Shown in pieces: positions 1 to 6,089 of a stretch of DNA of 10,529 nucleotides. Within the stretch, counting starts at the first letter, position 1. Every line of letters begins with the position of its first letter. The stretch lies in NCBI GenBank assembly GCA_012510865.1, contig JAAZHF010000456.1, positions 1-10,529 on the forward strand, written 5' to 3'. The stretch is from Gammaproteobacteria bacterium. Its GTDB lineage: Bacteria > Pseudomonadota > Gammaproteobacteria > Xanthomonadales > Xanthomonadaceae. The notes beneath the pieces are model-generated. The model worked only from the letters and a program-made list of their open reading frames with translations, was not told the DNA's origin and searched no databases. Both the position numbers and the translations under genes were made by a program.

Positions 1-1
1 G

Positions 2-1177
2 GGCACGCACGCCTTCGCGCGGCTGTCCGACGCCGCCTGGAAGGGCGTGCTCGACTTCATCGTGCGCGGCGGCGCGGCGCTGGAGTCCTATCCCGACTAC
101 CGCCGCGTGCTCCGCGACGACGACGGCTGCTACCGCGTGCGCGACCGGCGCGTCGCCTTCCGCCACCGCCTGTCCATCGGCACCATCACCAGCGACGGCG
201 GGGTGCAGGTCCGCTTCCTCAAGGGCGGCACTCTCGGCGTGGTCGAGGAGGCCTTCGTTGCGCGCCTGCGGCCGCGCGACCGCTTCCAGTTCGCCGGCCG
301 CACCCTGGAACTGGTGCAGCTGAAGGACATGACCGCCCACGTGCGCATCGCCGGACGCGGCGAGGGCGCGGTGCCGCGCTGGCTGGGAGGCCGCATGCCG
401 CTGTCCAGCGAGCTCGCGGCCGAGGTCGAGGCGATCCTGGCGCAGCCGCCCGCCGGCCCCGAGATGCGCGCACTGGCGCCCCTGCTCGCGCTGCAGTCGC
501 GGCTGTCGGCGCTGCCCGGCCCGGGCACCCTGCTGGTGGAGGCCGCGCGCACCCGCCAGGGCTGGCACCTGTTCGTCTTCCCGTTCGCCGGACGGGCGGT
601 GCACGAGGGCCTCGCGCCGCTGCTGGCGCTGCGCTGGGCGCGCGAGGCGCCGAACACGTTCTCATGGGCGGTGAACGACTACGGCCTGGCCCTCGGCGCA
701 CAGGCGGAGGCCTGGCCGGACCCGGCGCTGCTGGCGCGCATGCTGTCGCCCGACGGACTGCTCGAGGACCTGCACGCCAGCCTCAACCTGGCCGAACTCG
801 CGCGCCGCCAGTTCCGCGAGATCGCCCGCGTCGCCGGCCTGCTGCCGCCGTCCCTGCCGGGACGCGCGGTCCGCTCGCTGCGCCAGCTGCAGGCGTCCAG
901 CGGACTGCTGTTCGACGTGCTGCGGCGCCACGACCCGGGGCACGTGCTGCTTGCCCAGGCCGAGCGCGAAGTGCTCGAAGCGCAGCTGGACGTGGAGCAG
1001 CTGGCGGCCGCGCTCGAACGCTGCCGGGCGCGCCGGCTCGACCTGCACCGGCCGCGGGGCCTGACTCCGCTGTCCTTCCCGCTGTGGGCGGAATCGCTGC
1101 GCGGCCAGCTCAGCACCGAGGACTGGCGCACGCGCGTGCGTCGTGCCGCCGAGCAGCTGGAGGCGCGGCATGGCTGA
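2..1177 (+). CDS. Ligase-associated DEXH-box helicase (Lhr-like), C-terminal part; 5' end outside window
   Basis: The frame is open from the first bases, so the gene starts upstream; 391 C-terminal residues are visible. The helicase motor is not in view. What is seen is the post-helicase region typical of Lhr-like proteins of the ligase-associated DNA damage response: HRLSIGTI at visible residues 55-62, a glycine-rich FLKGGTLG near 72-79, VEEAFVARLRP at 81-91, FAGRTLELV at 97-105, and then PRWLGGRMPLSSELA. Family knowledge: these superfamily 2 helicases are encoded with an ATP-dependent DNA ligase, an MBL-fold exonuclease and PdeM, and are thought to act in DNA repair. The next gene here is pdeM, overlapping by 8 bases, which supports the call and suggests translational coupling. 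GTG codons inside this frame (for example at 47) are not real starts, because conserved family sequence continues upstream of them. No frameshift or odd base use was seen. Confidence 0.88.
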   Translation, partial: GTHAFARLSDAAWKGVLDFIVRGGAALESYPDYRRVLRDDDGCYRVRDRRVAFRHRLSIGTITSDGGVQVRFLKGGTLGVVEEAFVARLRPRDRFQFAGRTLELVQLKDMTAHVRIAGRGEGAVPRWLGGRMPLSSELAAEVEAILAQPPAGPEMRALAPLLALQSRLSALPGPGTLLVEAARTRQGWHLFVFPFAGRAVHEGLAPLLALRWAREAPNTFSWAVNDYGLALGAQAEAWPDPALLARMLSPDGLLEDLHASLNLAELARRQFREIARVAGLLPPSLPGRAVRSLRQLQASSGLLFDVLRRHDPGHVLLAQAEREVLEAQLDVEQLAAALERCRARRLDLHRPRGLTPLSFPLWAESLRGQLSTEDWRTRVRRAAEQLEARHG

Positions 1178-1871
1178 CGTCGCGCCCGGGGCGATGGACG
1201 TCGTGCTCGCCGGCGAGCGCATGCGCCTGCTCGCCGACCGTGCGCTGTACTGGCCGGCGCGCGCCCGCCTGCTGGTGGCGGACCTGCACCTGGGCAAGGG
1301 CGACGCGCTGCGCGCGGCCGGGATCCCCGTGCCCAGCGGCGGCACCGGGCACGACCTCGCGCGCCTGGACGCGCTGATGCGCGCGACCGCGGCGCGCGAG
1401 CTGTGGATCCTCGGCGATTTCCTGCACGGTCCCCGGCATCCGCGGGTCGAGGCCGAGTGGCGCGCCCTGCTGCGCGCGCACCCCGGCTGCACGGCGAGCG
1501 TGGTCGCCGGCAACCACGACCGCAGCCTGCTGCCGGACGCGGTCGGCCTGGTGCACCTCCCCGACGAGGTGCGCGACGGGCCCTTCCGGTTTCGCCACGC
1601 CCCCGCGGAGGCGGGCGGTGGTCCGGACCGGGCGGCGGCGCGCGCGGCGCCTGCGGGCCACCTGGTCTGCGGCCACGTGCATCCCGTGGTGCGGCTGCCG
1701 GGCCTTCCGGGGCGGCATCCGGCCTTCGTGTTCGACGCCCTGCAGACGATCCTGCCGGCGTTCTCCGCGTTCACCGGCGGGCGCGAACCCGCGCCCGGCT
1801 CGCGCTGGATCGCATGCGCCGGCGGCCTGCTGGTGGGTCGTCCGGGGTCGGTCGCGGATGCCGGACCTTGA
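1170..1871 (+). CDS. pdeM: Ligase-associated DNA damage response endonuclease PdeM (metallophosphoesterase)
   Basis: Predicted 233-residue calcineurin-type metallophosphoesterase. The metal-binding motifs are in family order: ADLHLGKGDALR with D38 and H40, LGDFLHG with D83 and H86, AGNHD at 113-117, H143 in FRHAP, and GHVHP at 168-172. Near the C-terminus, FVFDALQTILPAFSAFTGG is the family-specific tail. PdeM proteins are presumed cytoplasmic nucleases or phosphodiesterases using two metal ions and are encoded with the ligase-associated helicase, exactly the context here. The ATG at 1170 is chosen because GGAGG at 1159-1163 lies six bases before it and because it overlaps the helicase stop by 8 bases. 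An in-frame GTG at 1143 would extend it needlessly, and Met9 (1194) is a weaker alternative. Length is normal for the family and all catalytic positions are present. Confidence 0.9.
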   Translation: MADVAPGAMDVVLAGERMRLLADRALYWPARARLLVADLHLGKGDALRAAGIPVPSGGTGHDLARLDALMRATAARELWILGDFLHGPRHPRVEAEWRALLRAHPGCTASVVAGNHDRSLLPDAVGLVHLPDEVRDGPFRFRHAPAEAGGGPDRAAARAAPAGHLVCGHVHPVVRLPGLPGRHPAFVFDALQTILPAFSAFTGGREPAPGSRWIACAGGLLVGRPGSVADAGP

Positions 1872-1900
1872 CCCGGACGCGACGTCGCCGCGGCTAGCGT
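1868..1900 (+). promoter_or_regulatory. Possible promoter of the ROK-like gene
   Basis: TTGACC (1868-1873, overlapping the pdeM stop) resembles a -35 box, and TAGCGT (1895-1900) resembles the relaxed -10 (TAnnnT) common in high-GC xanthomonads. The 21-base spacer is longer than the usual 16-19, which is the main reason for doubt. If the -10 is used, the leader before the ATG at 1924 is about 15 bases and includes the GGAGA ribosome site. The gene could instead be read through from pdeM, only 52 bases upstream. Confidence 0.3.
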
Positions 1901-1923
1901 CGGGCTTCCCGCCGGAGACCCCC

Positions 1924-2949
1924 ATGGCACGACACGCCGCCGAGCGCGGCAGGGGCCTGTCCATCGACAGCTGGAACCTGCCCCTGCGCCATCCCGAAGG
2001 TGGCTTCGTCGGCGACCGCGCCAGCCAGACGGCCTTCCGCCAGCTGCTCGACCAGGCGCGCCGCGAGCACGGCACCTGCCGGCGCGATCCCTTCGGGCGC
2101 ACGCCCACCGACGAACTGGGCAAGCGCGAGATCGACCTGGTGCTGGTCGGCGGCGATCCGGACGCGGCCCACGTGGTCCACCTTGCGGTCGAGGAGTACG
2201 CGCGCTCGCTGGCAGCGGGGGTGCGCACCTTCATCGCCCAGCCGGAGTGGCGCGGCGTCCGGCACATCGTGCTTGGCGGCGGCTTCCCCGGGCACGAGGC
2301 GGGCCGGCTGGCCATCCGCCGCGCCGGCCGGCTGCTGACGCTGGCCCGCACCGGCGTGCGCCTGCGCGTGCTCGGCCACGACAGCGACGAGGGTGGGCTG
2401 CTGGGCTGGGTGCAGCTGGCGCCAGCGGCCGCGCTGCGGCGCCAGGCCTTCCTCGCCGTGGACATCGGCGGCACCAACATCCGCTGCGGGATCGTCGAGC
2501 CGCGGCTCCGCCTCGACCGCGTCGGCGGCCGCGCGCGCGAGCTGGAGCACTCGCAGTGGGGCCATGCCGACGACGCGCCCGACCGCGACGGCGCGGTGCG
2601 CCGGCTGGCGGCGATGCTCAACGGCCTGTCCGCCCACGCGCGGACGCGGGGCATCGACCTCGCCCCCTTCGTCGGCGTCGCCTGCCCGGGCGAGGTGGGC
2701 GCGGACGGCCATCTGCGCAGCGGCACCCAGAACCTCCCCGGCAACTGGGAAGCCGACGGCTTCTTCCTCGCCAACGCCCTGCGCGGATGGCTGGCGCCGG
2801 TGCGGGGCCGGGCGCCGCGCGTGCTGCTGCACAACGATGCCGTGGTGCAGGGCCTGAGCGAGCGGCCGCGCATGCGCGCGCAGCGGCGCTGGGGCGTGCT
2901 CACCATCGGCACCGGGCTCGGCAACGCGTCCTACACCAACCTCGGATAG
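1924..2949 (+). CDS. ROK/actin-fold kinase-like protein with apparently circularly permuted motif order
   Basis: Predicted 341 residues, no signal peptide. ATG at 1924 follows GGAGA by a few bases. The second half looks like the N-terminal half of a ROK sugar kinase: AVDIGGTNIRCGIV (phosphate-1 loop, D180-N185), GVACPGEV (251-258), LHNDAVVQGL with D305 at the catalytic aspartate position, and TIGTGLGNASYTN (phosphate-2, from 327). It then stops at residue 341, where an ordinary ROK protein would continue for about 150 residues. The missing part seems to be at the front: GGDPDAAHVVHLAVEEYA (76-93) resembles the ROK connect-2 helix, IVLGGGFPGHE (115-125) resembles the adenosine motif, and DSDEGGLLGWVQLAP (153-167) resembles the usual ROK C-terminus. 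The ROK zinc motif CxCGxxGC and the ExGH sugar-binding motif are not visible, so substrate and even kinase activity are uncertain. The motif reading is direct; the permutation is inference. Function is unknown. Confidence 0.75.
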   Translation: MARHAAERGRGLSIDSWNLPLRHPEGGFVGDRASQTAFRQLLDQARREHGTCRRDPFGRTPTDELGKREIDLVLVGGDPDAAHVVHLAVEEYARSLAAGVRTFIAQPEWRGVRHIVLGGGFPGHEAGRLAIRRAGRLLTLARTGVRLRVLGHDSDEGGLLGWVQLAPAAALRRQAFLAVDIGGTNIRCGIVEPRLRLDRVGGRARELEHSQWGHADDAPDRDGAVRRLAAMLNGLSAHARTRGIDLAPFVGVACPGEVGADGHLRSGTQNLPGNWEADGFFLANALRGWLAPVRGRAPRVLLHNDAVVQGLSERPRMRAQRRWGVLTIGTGLGNASYTNLG

Positions 2950-2960
2950 GCGAGCGCACG

Positions 2961-2990
2961 GTCGCACGCGGTCGCACGCGGTCGCGCGCG
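2961..2990. repeat. Three tandem 10-base repeats upstream of the DUF885 gene
   Basis: The unit GTCGCACGCG occurs exactly at 2961-2970 and 2971-2980, and with one change (GTCGCGCGCG) at 2981-2990. The block begins 11 bases after the ROK-like stop codon and ends about 55 bases before the DUF885 start. A 10-base period puts each copy on the same face of the helix, so a repeated binding site is possible. Simple slippage in GC-rich DNA is equally possible. Confidence 0.7.
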
Positions 2991-3007
2991 GGCGGGGCAG
3001 TCGGCGG

Positions 3008-3034
3008 CTTGGCATACTCCGGGTCCTTGCCAAG
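3008..3034 (+). promoter_or_regulatory. Leader inverted repeat with possible -10 box, overlapping the DUF885 ribosome site
   Basis: CTTGGCA (3008-3014) and TGCCAAG (3028-3034) are perfect 7-base inverted arms separated by 13 bases. The right arm runs into the AAGGGAG ribosome-binding sequence for the ATG at 3045, so an RNA hairpin could partly hide it; alternatively the repeat is a DNA operator. CATACT (3013-3018) resembles a relaxed -10 box, but no convincing -35 is seen. If this -10 is used, transcription would begin inside the repeat and the left arm would not be in the mRNA, favouring the operator reading. Confidence 0.4.
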
Positions 3035-3044
3035 GGAGAGCCCG

Positions 3045-4859
3045 ATGCCATCCAGTCCCCGCCTCCGCCTCCGTCTGCGCGCGACCGCGCTGCCCGCCTT
3101 CCTCCTGCTCGCCGCTGCCGCGGTCGCGCCCGCGGCGATCGCGCAGGAGCCGCGCGAGGTGCCGCCGCCCGCGGGCGTGGAGGCGGCGTCCGCACCCGCG
3201 GCCGCGCTGCGCGCGCTGTTCCAGGAGCACGCGGACTGGGAGGAGCGCGAGTACGGCTTCACGCGCGTGGACGGCCGCTGGCGCGCCGGCGACCGCCTGC
3301 CCTCGAACACGCCCGAGGCCTGGGAGCGCCGCGTGGCGTGGTGGGCCGGGGTGCTGGAGAGGCTCGACGCGATCCCGGCCGATGCGCTCGCGCGCGAGGA
3401 CCAGGTCGACATGGCCGTGTTCCGCGCCACCATCGCCGCCAGCCATTCCAACGCCGTGCGCCGCACCTGGGAAGCGCCGTTCAACAGCGACACTTTCTTC
3501 TGGGCCGGCTTCGCCCCGCGGCAGCCCTGGCACGAGGAAGCCGAGTGGCGCAGCTACATCGGCCGCCTGCGCGACCTGCCGCGGCACTTCGCCGAGCACA
3601 TCGACAACATGGAGCGCGGCCTGCCGCGCGGCTGGAGCGTGCCGCGGGCGTCGCTGGACAACCGCGACCGGACGATCGAGCCGTACACGCTGGAGGGGCC
3701 CGGCAACCCGCTCCTCGACGCCTTCGACGCCATCCCGCGCTCGATCCCCGAGCCGGCGCGTTCGCGCCTGCGCGAGGAGGGCCGGCAGGTCGTGCTGGAC
3801 GAGGTCGTGCCGGCCTACCGCCGGCTGCTGTCCTACATGCGCGAGGAGTACCTGCCGCGCACGCGGACCACGATCGCGGCCAGCGCGCTGCCCGACGGCG
3901 CCGCCTTCTACCGCAGCCAGATCCGCGAGTACGTCACCCGCGACATGGAGCCGGCGGAGATCCACGAGCTGGGACTCGCCGAAGTGGCGCGGATCTCCGC
4001 CGAGATGCACGAGGTGATGGCGCGCGCCGGCTTCGAGGGCAGCTTCGAGGAGTTCCTCGCCTACCTGCGCTCGGAGCCGCGGTTCTACGCGAAGACCCCG
4101 CGCGAACTGCTGTCGAACGCTGCCTGGGTGGCCAAGAAGGTCGACGGGCAGCTCAAGCACGTGCTCGGCACGCTGCCGCGCTATCGCTTCACCATCCTGC
4201 CGGTGGCCGACGACATCGCGCCCAACTACACCGCCGGCCGCGGCGGCCTGGACGCCTGCTGGTTCAACACCTACGACCTGCCGTCGCGCCCGCTGTACAA
4301 CCTGCCGGCGCTGGTGCTGCACGAGTGTTCGCCGGGCCACAGCCTGCAGGCCGCGTTGGCGCTGGAGGCGCCGGAGCGCCCCGCCTTCCGTTCAAGCACC
4401 TATTTCTCCGGCTACGGCGAGGGCTGGGCGCTGTACACCGAGTGGCTGGGCACGCAGATGGGGATCTACGAGACCCCCTACGAGGACTTCGGCCGCCTGA
4501 CCTTCGAGATGTGGCGGGCGGCGCGGCTGGTGATCGACACCGGCATCCACGAATACGGCTGGAGCCGTGAACAGGCGATCGAGTACCTCGCCGGCCACAC
4601 CGCGCTCGCGCGCCACGACATCGTCAACGAGGTCGACCGCTACATCTCCTGGCCCGGCCAGGCACTGTCGTACTACATCGGCTACCGCACCATCCGCGAC
4701 CTGCGCGCCGAGGCCGAGCGCGAACTCGGCCAGGGCTTCGACCAGAAGGCCTTCCACGACACCATCCTGCGCCTGGGTTCGGTCCCCCTGCCGGTGCTGG
4801 AAGAGGAGGTGCGCGCGTTCATCACCGCCCGCAAGCACCCCCCCGCCCCGTCCCTGTAG
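3045..4859 (+). CDS. Secreted DUF885 family protein, probable zinc metallopeptidase
   Basis: Predicted 604 residues. The N-terminus has five arginines, then a hydrophobic run (LPAFLLLAAAAVAPA) and AIA/Q at 31-34, a good Sec signal peptide, so the mature protein is periplasmic or outside the cell. The body matches the DUF885 family: NSDTFFWAGF early on, NYTAGRGGLDACWFN in the middle, HECSPGHSLQ at 426-435 and EGWALYTE at 459-466. H426, E427, H432 and E459 are the likely metal site. The motif is HExxPGHxxQ rather than classical HExxH, which is normal for DUF885. Members are often annotated as putative peptidases, but the substrate is not known to me. ATG at 3045 is preceded by AAGGGAG. An upstream open frame to 2247 overlaps the previous gene and is not used. 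The stop codon TAG lies inside a REP element. Length is normal and nothing looks broken. Confidence 0.88.
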   Translation: MPSSPRLRLRLRATALPAFLLLAAAAVAPAAIAQEPREVPPPAGVEAASAPAAALRALFQEHADWEEREYGFTRVDGRWRAGDRLPSNTPEAWERRVAWWAGVLERLDAIPADALAREDQVDMAVFRATIAASHSNAVRRTWEAPFNSDTFFWAGFAPRQPWHEEAEWRSYIGRLRDLPRHFAEHIDNMERGLPRGWSVPRASLDNRDRTIEPYTLEGPGNPLLDAFDAIPRSIPEPARSRLREEGRQVVLDEVVPAYRRLLSYMREEYLPRTRTTIAASALPDGAAFYRSQIREYVTRDMEPAEIHELGLAEVARISAEMHEVMARAGFEGSFEEFLAYLRSEPRFYAKTPRELLSNAAWVAKKVDGQLKHVLGTLPRYRFTILPVADDIAPNYTAGRGGLDACWFNTYDLPSRPLYNLPALVLHECSPGHSLQAALALEAPERPAFRSSTYFSGYGEGWALYTEWLGTQMGIYETPYEDFGRLTFEMWRAARLVIDTGIHEYGWSREQAIEYLAGHTALARHDIVNEVDRYISWPGQALSYYIGYRTIRDLRAEAERELGQGFDQKAFHDTILRLGSVPLPVLEEEVRAFITARKHPPAPSL

Positions 4860-4879
4860 GAGCGGCTACAGCCGCGAAC
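4856..4879 (+). repeat. REP/SMAG-type palindromic element (single copy)
   Basis: A GTAG tetranucleotide at 4856-4859 is followed by GA and the palindrome GCGGCT-AC-AGCCGC, ending CGAAC-like. The same 23-base core recurs at 6019-6041 and, inverted, at 6060-6082. GTAG-headed palindromes of this kind are known as SMAG/REP elements in Stenotrophomonas and relatives and are attributed to REP-associated (RAYT) transposases; no such transposase is in this window. The element fills the 36-base gap between the convergent DUF885 and BON genes, and its TAG (4857-4859) serves as the DUF885 stop codon. Confidence 0.85.
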
Positions 4880-4895
4880 CAAAGCCCCGGCAGAC

Positions 4896-5462
4896 TCAGA
4901 AGTTCCCGGACGGCCCCGACGGCTTCACGCCCGACGACGAGCCCGCCGGCGACGGATCCGCCCCGTACGTGCCGCCAGCACCCGCCGAAGCGGCGCCTGC
5001 GGTGCCCGTGGAGGAGGCCGTGCCGGCGGTCGCGCCGCCCATGTGCGGCGGCCGGCCCACGCGCAGCGCGTTCTCGACGTCGCGCACGCCGCTGCAGCCT
5101 TCGGCCAGCTCCTCGGCGAGGCGCTTCATCATCCGGTGCGGAACCGAGCCCGCGAGGCGCACCACGCCGGCGGTGACCTCGACGGTGATGTCGCCGGCGT
5201 CGAGCGAGTCGTTGTCGGCGAGGGCGTCGCAGACGTCGTCGCGGATGCGGCCGTCGTCGCGGCGGTAGCCGCGCGGCCCTACGCCGCGGTAGCCGTGGAC
5301 GGACACTCCGGAGCGGCCGGCCGCGCGGCCGAGGTCGAACTCCTCGCGCTTCTCGCCCAGCCAGTCGCGGGCCGCGCCGATGCAGCGCCCGCCCAGCTTC
5401 AGGGCGTCGCGCGCCACGTCGCGGAACTCTTCGCCGGCGCTGCCGGTGGTGGATCGGTTCAT
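4896..5462 (-). CDS. BON-domain protein
   Basis: Predicted 188 residues. The start at 5462 is chosen because GGAGG sits five bases upstream on this strand; the frame is open for a further 26 codons, but that extension lacks such a site. There is no signal peptide. Residues 1-50 are a charged, probably helical stretch (GEEFRDVARDALKLGG, DWLGEKREEFDLG), then GVGPRGYRRDDGRIRDDVCDALADN leads into one BON domain (about 70-135) with DITVEVTAGVVRLAGSV and the closing GVRDVENALRV. The last 50 residues are low-complexity Gly/Ala/Ser/Thr. BON domains are thought to bind phospholipid or membranes and occur in osmotic-stress proteins such as OsmY; OsmY is secreted, this protein seems not to be. It is convergent with DUF885 and divergent from DUF6165. 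The exact role is unknown. Confidence 0.82.
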   Translation of the reverse strand: MNRSTTGSAGEEFRDVARDALKLGGRCIGAARDWLGEKREEFDLGRAAGRSGVSVHGYRGVGPRGYRRDDGRIRDDVCDALADNDSLDAGDITVEVTAGVVRLAGSVPHRMMKRLAEELAEGCSGVRDVENALRVGRPPHMGGATAGTASSTGTAGAASAGAGGTYGADPSPAGSSSGVKPSGPSGNF

Positions 5463-5614
5463 GCCTGCCTCCGTGGGGTGGTCGGGCGCGTGCGCCCACT
5501 GGCGGCCAGTGTCGGCGCTGGCATGTTCAAGCGGCGTCATGCCGGCCGGGTCGGCGGGCGGCCACGCGGCGGGGCGGGCAGGGCGGGTACCATTGCGGCC
5601 CGAAGGAGGCGTCC
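5463..5614. promoter_or_regulatory. Divergent intergenic region between BON and DUF6165 genes
   Basis: These 152 bases must carry the start signals of two divergent genes. On the plus strand, GGG then TACCAT (5588-5593) is a candidate -10 box 21 bases before the DUF6165 start, followed by GAAGGAGG as ribosome site. On the minus strand, only the GGAGG before the BON start is clear. Repeated GGCGGG runs at about 5554-5587 are GC-rich filler as far as I can see. No convincing -35 boxes or operators were recognised. Confidence 0.35.
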
Positions 5615-6007
5615 ATGCAGACCATTTCAGTCCCGGTGTCCGTCGGCGAGCTTGCCGACAAGATCTCCATCCTGCACATCAAGTCCGAGCGCATCGGGGA
5701 TCCCGCCAAGCGCGCGCACGTCGAGGTCGAACTCGCCGGCCTGCGCCCGATCTGGGACGGGCTCGTGGCCGGGGCCCCGGACCTTGCCGGCTGGTACGAC
5801 CGCCTCAAGGCGGTGAACGAGCGGATGTGGGACGTGCAGGACGGCCTGCGCGCGAAGGAGGCGGCGCAGGAGTTCGACGACGGATTCATCCAGCTCGCGC
5901 GCGCGGTGGCCGTGCGCAACGGCGAGCGGGTGGCGATCAAGAACGAGATCAACCGCATGTCCGGCTCTGCCTTCATCGAAGAGAAGCAGTACCAGGCCGG
6001 CAGCTGA
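5615..6007 (+). CDS. DUF6165 family protein
   Basis: Predicted 130 residues, soluble, no signal peptide or membrane segment. ATG at 5615 follows a strong GGAGG. The N-terminus ISVPVSVGELADKISILHIKSERIGDPAKRAHVEVEL (residues 4-40, split here only by reading) is the signature of DUF6165, and the C-terminal part FDDGFIQLARAVAVRN followed by ERVAIKNEINRM is the second conserved block. The protein is predicted largely helical with many charged residues. I know of no established function; the family is small and conserved among proteobacteria. The gene appears to be transcribed alone: its upstream neighbour is divergent and a long hairpin follows its stop. Complete and ordinary in composition. Confidence 0.85.
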   Translation: MQTISVPVSVGELADKISILHIKSERIGDPAKRAHVEVELAGLRPIWDGLVAGAPDLAGWYDRLKAVNERMWDVQDGLRAKEAAQEFDDGFIQLARAVAVRNGERVAIKNEINRMSGSAFIEEKQYQAGS

Positions 6008-6014
6008 TCCCGAC

Positions 6015-6086
6015 CCCTGTAGGAGCGGCTACAGCCGCGAACGGGCCTGCCAACGGCTTTTCGCGGCTGTAGCCGCTCCTGCAGGG
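6015..6086. terminator. Inverted pair of REP/SMAG elements forming a two-way terminator-like hairpin
   Basis: Arms 6015-6041 and 6060-6086 are 27-base inverted repeats with one mismatch (T6020 opposite C6082-side position) and an 18-base loop. Each arm is a copy of the GTAG-headed REP core seen at 4856-4879; in the inverted copy GTAG has become GCAG. The hairpin fills almost all of the 82 bases between the stop codons of DUF6165 (+, ending 6007) and the M28 peptidase (-, ending 6090). A structure this long would form in RNA from either strand, so a bidirectional terminator or mRNA 3'-end stabiliser is likely. There is no long U-run, so it is not a textbook intrinsic terminator. Confidence 0.75.
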
Positions 6087-6089
6087 TGC

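Noticed and set aside
1618..1923. Upstream extension of the ROK-like frame into pdeM
   Set aside because: It overlaps conserved PdeM C-terminal sequence, and the ATG at 1924 has its own GGAGA site.
1110..2924. Minus-strand open frame of 604 codons opposite pdeM and the ROK-like gene
   Set aside because: Arg/Ser/Pro-rich shadow frame without motifs; the plus strand explains the sequence.
1924..2949. Truncated ROK kinase pseudogene
   Set aside because: The end after phosphate-2 looked like a truncation, but the missing C-terminal motifs are found at the N-terminus and no kinase-like sequence continues in any frame after 2949.
2247..3044. Long upstream extension of the DUF885 frame
   Set aside because: It overlaps the ROK-like gene in another frame and would hide a clear signal peptide; the ATG at 3045 has a ribosome site and signal sequence directly after it.
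4382..4859. Overlapping plus- and minus-strand frames at the end of DUF885 (for example 4567-5268 and 4392-4838)
   Set aside because: No motifs or ribosome sites; they are shadows of the DUF885 and BON genes.
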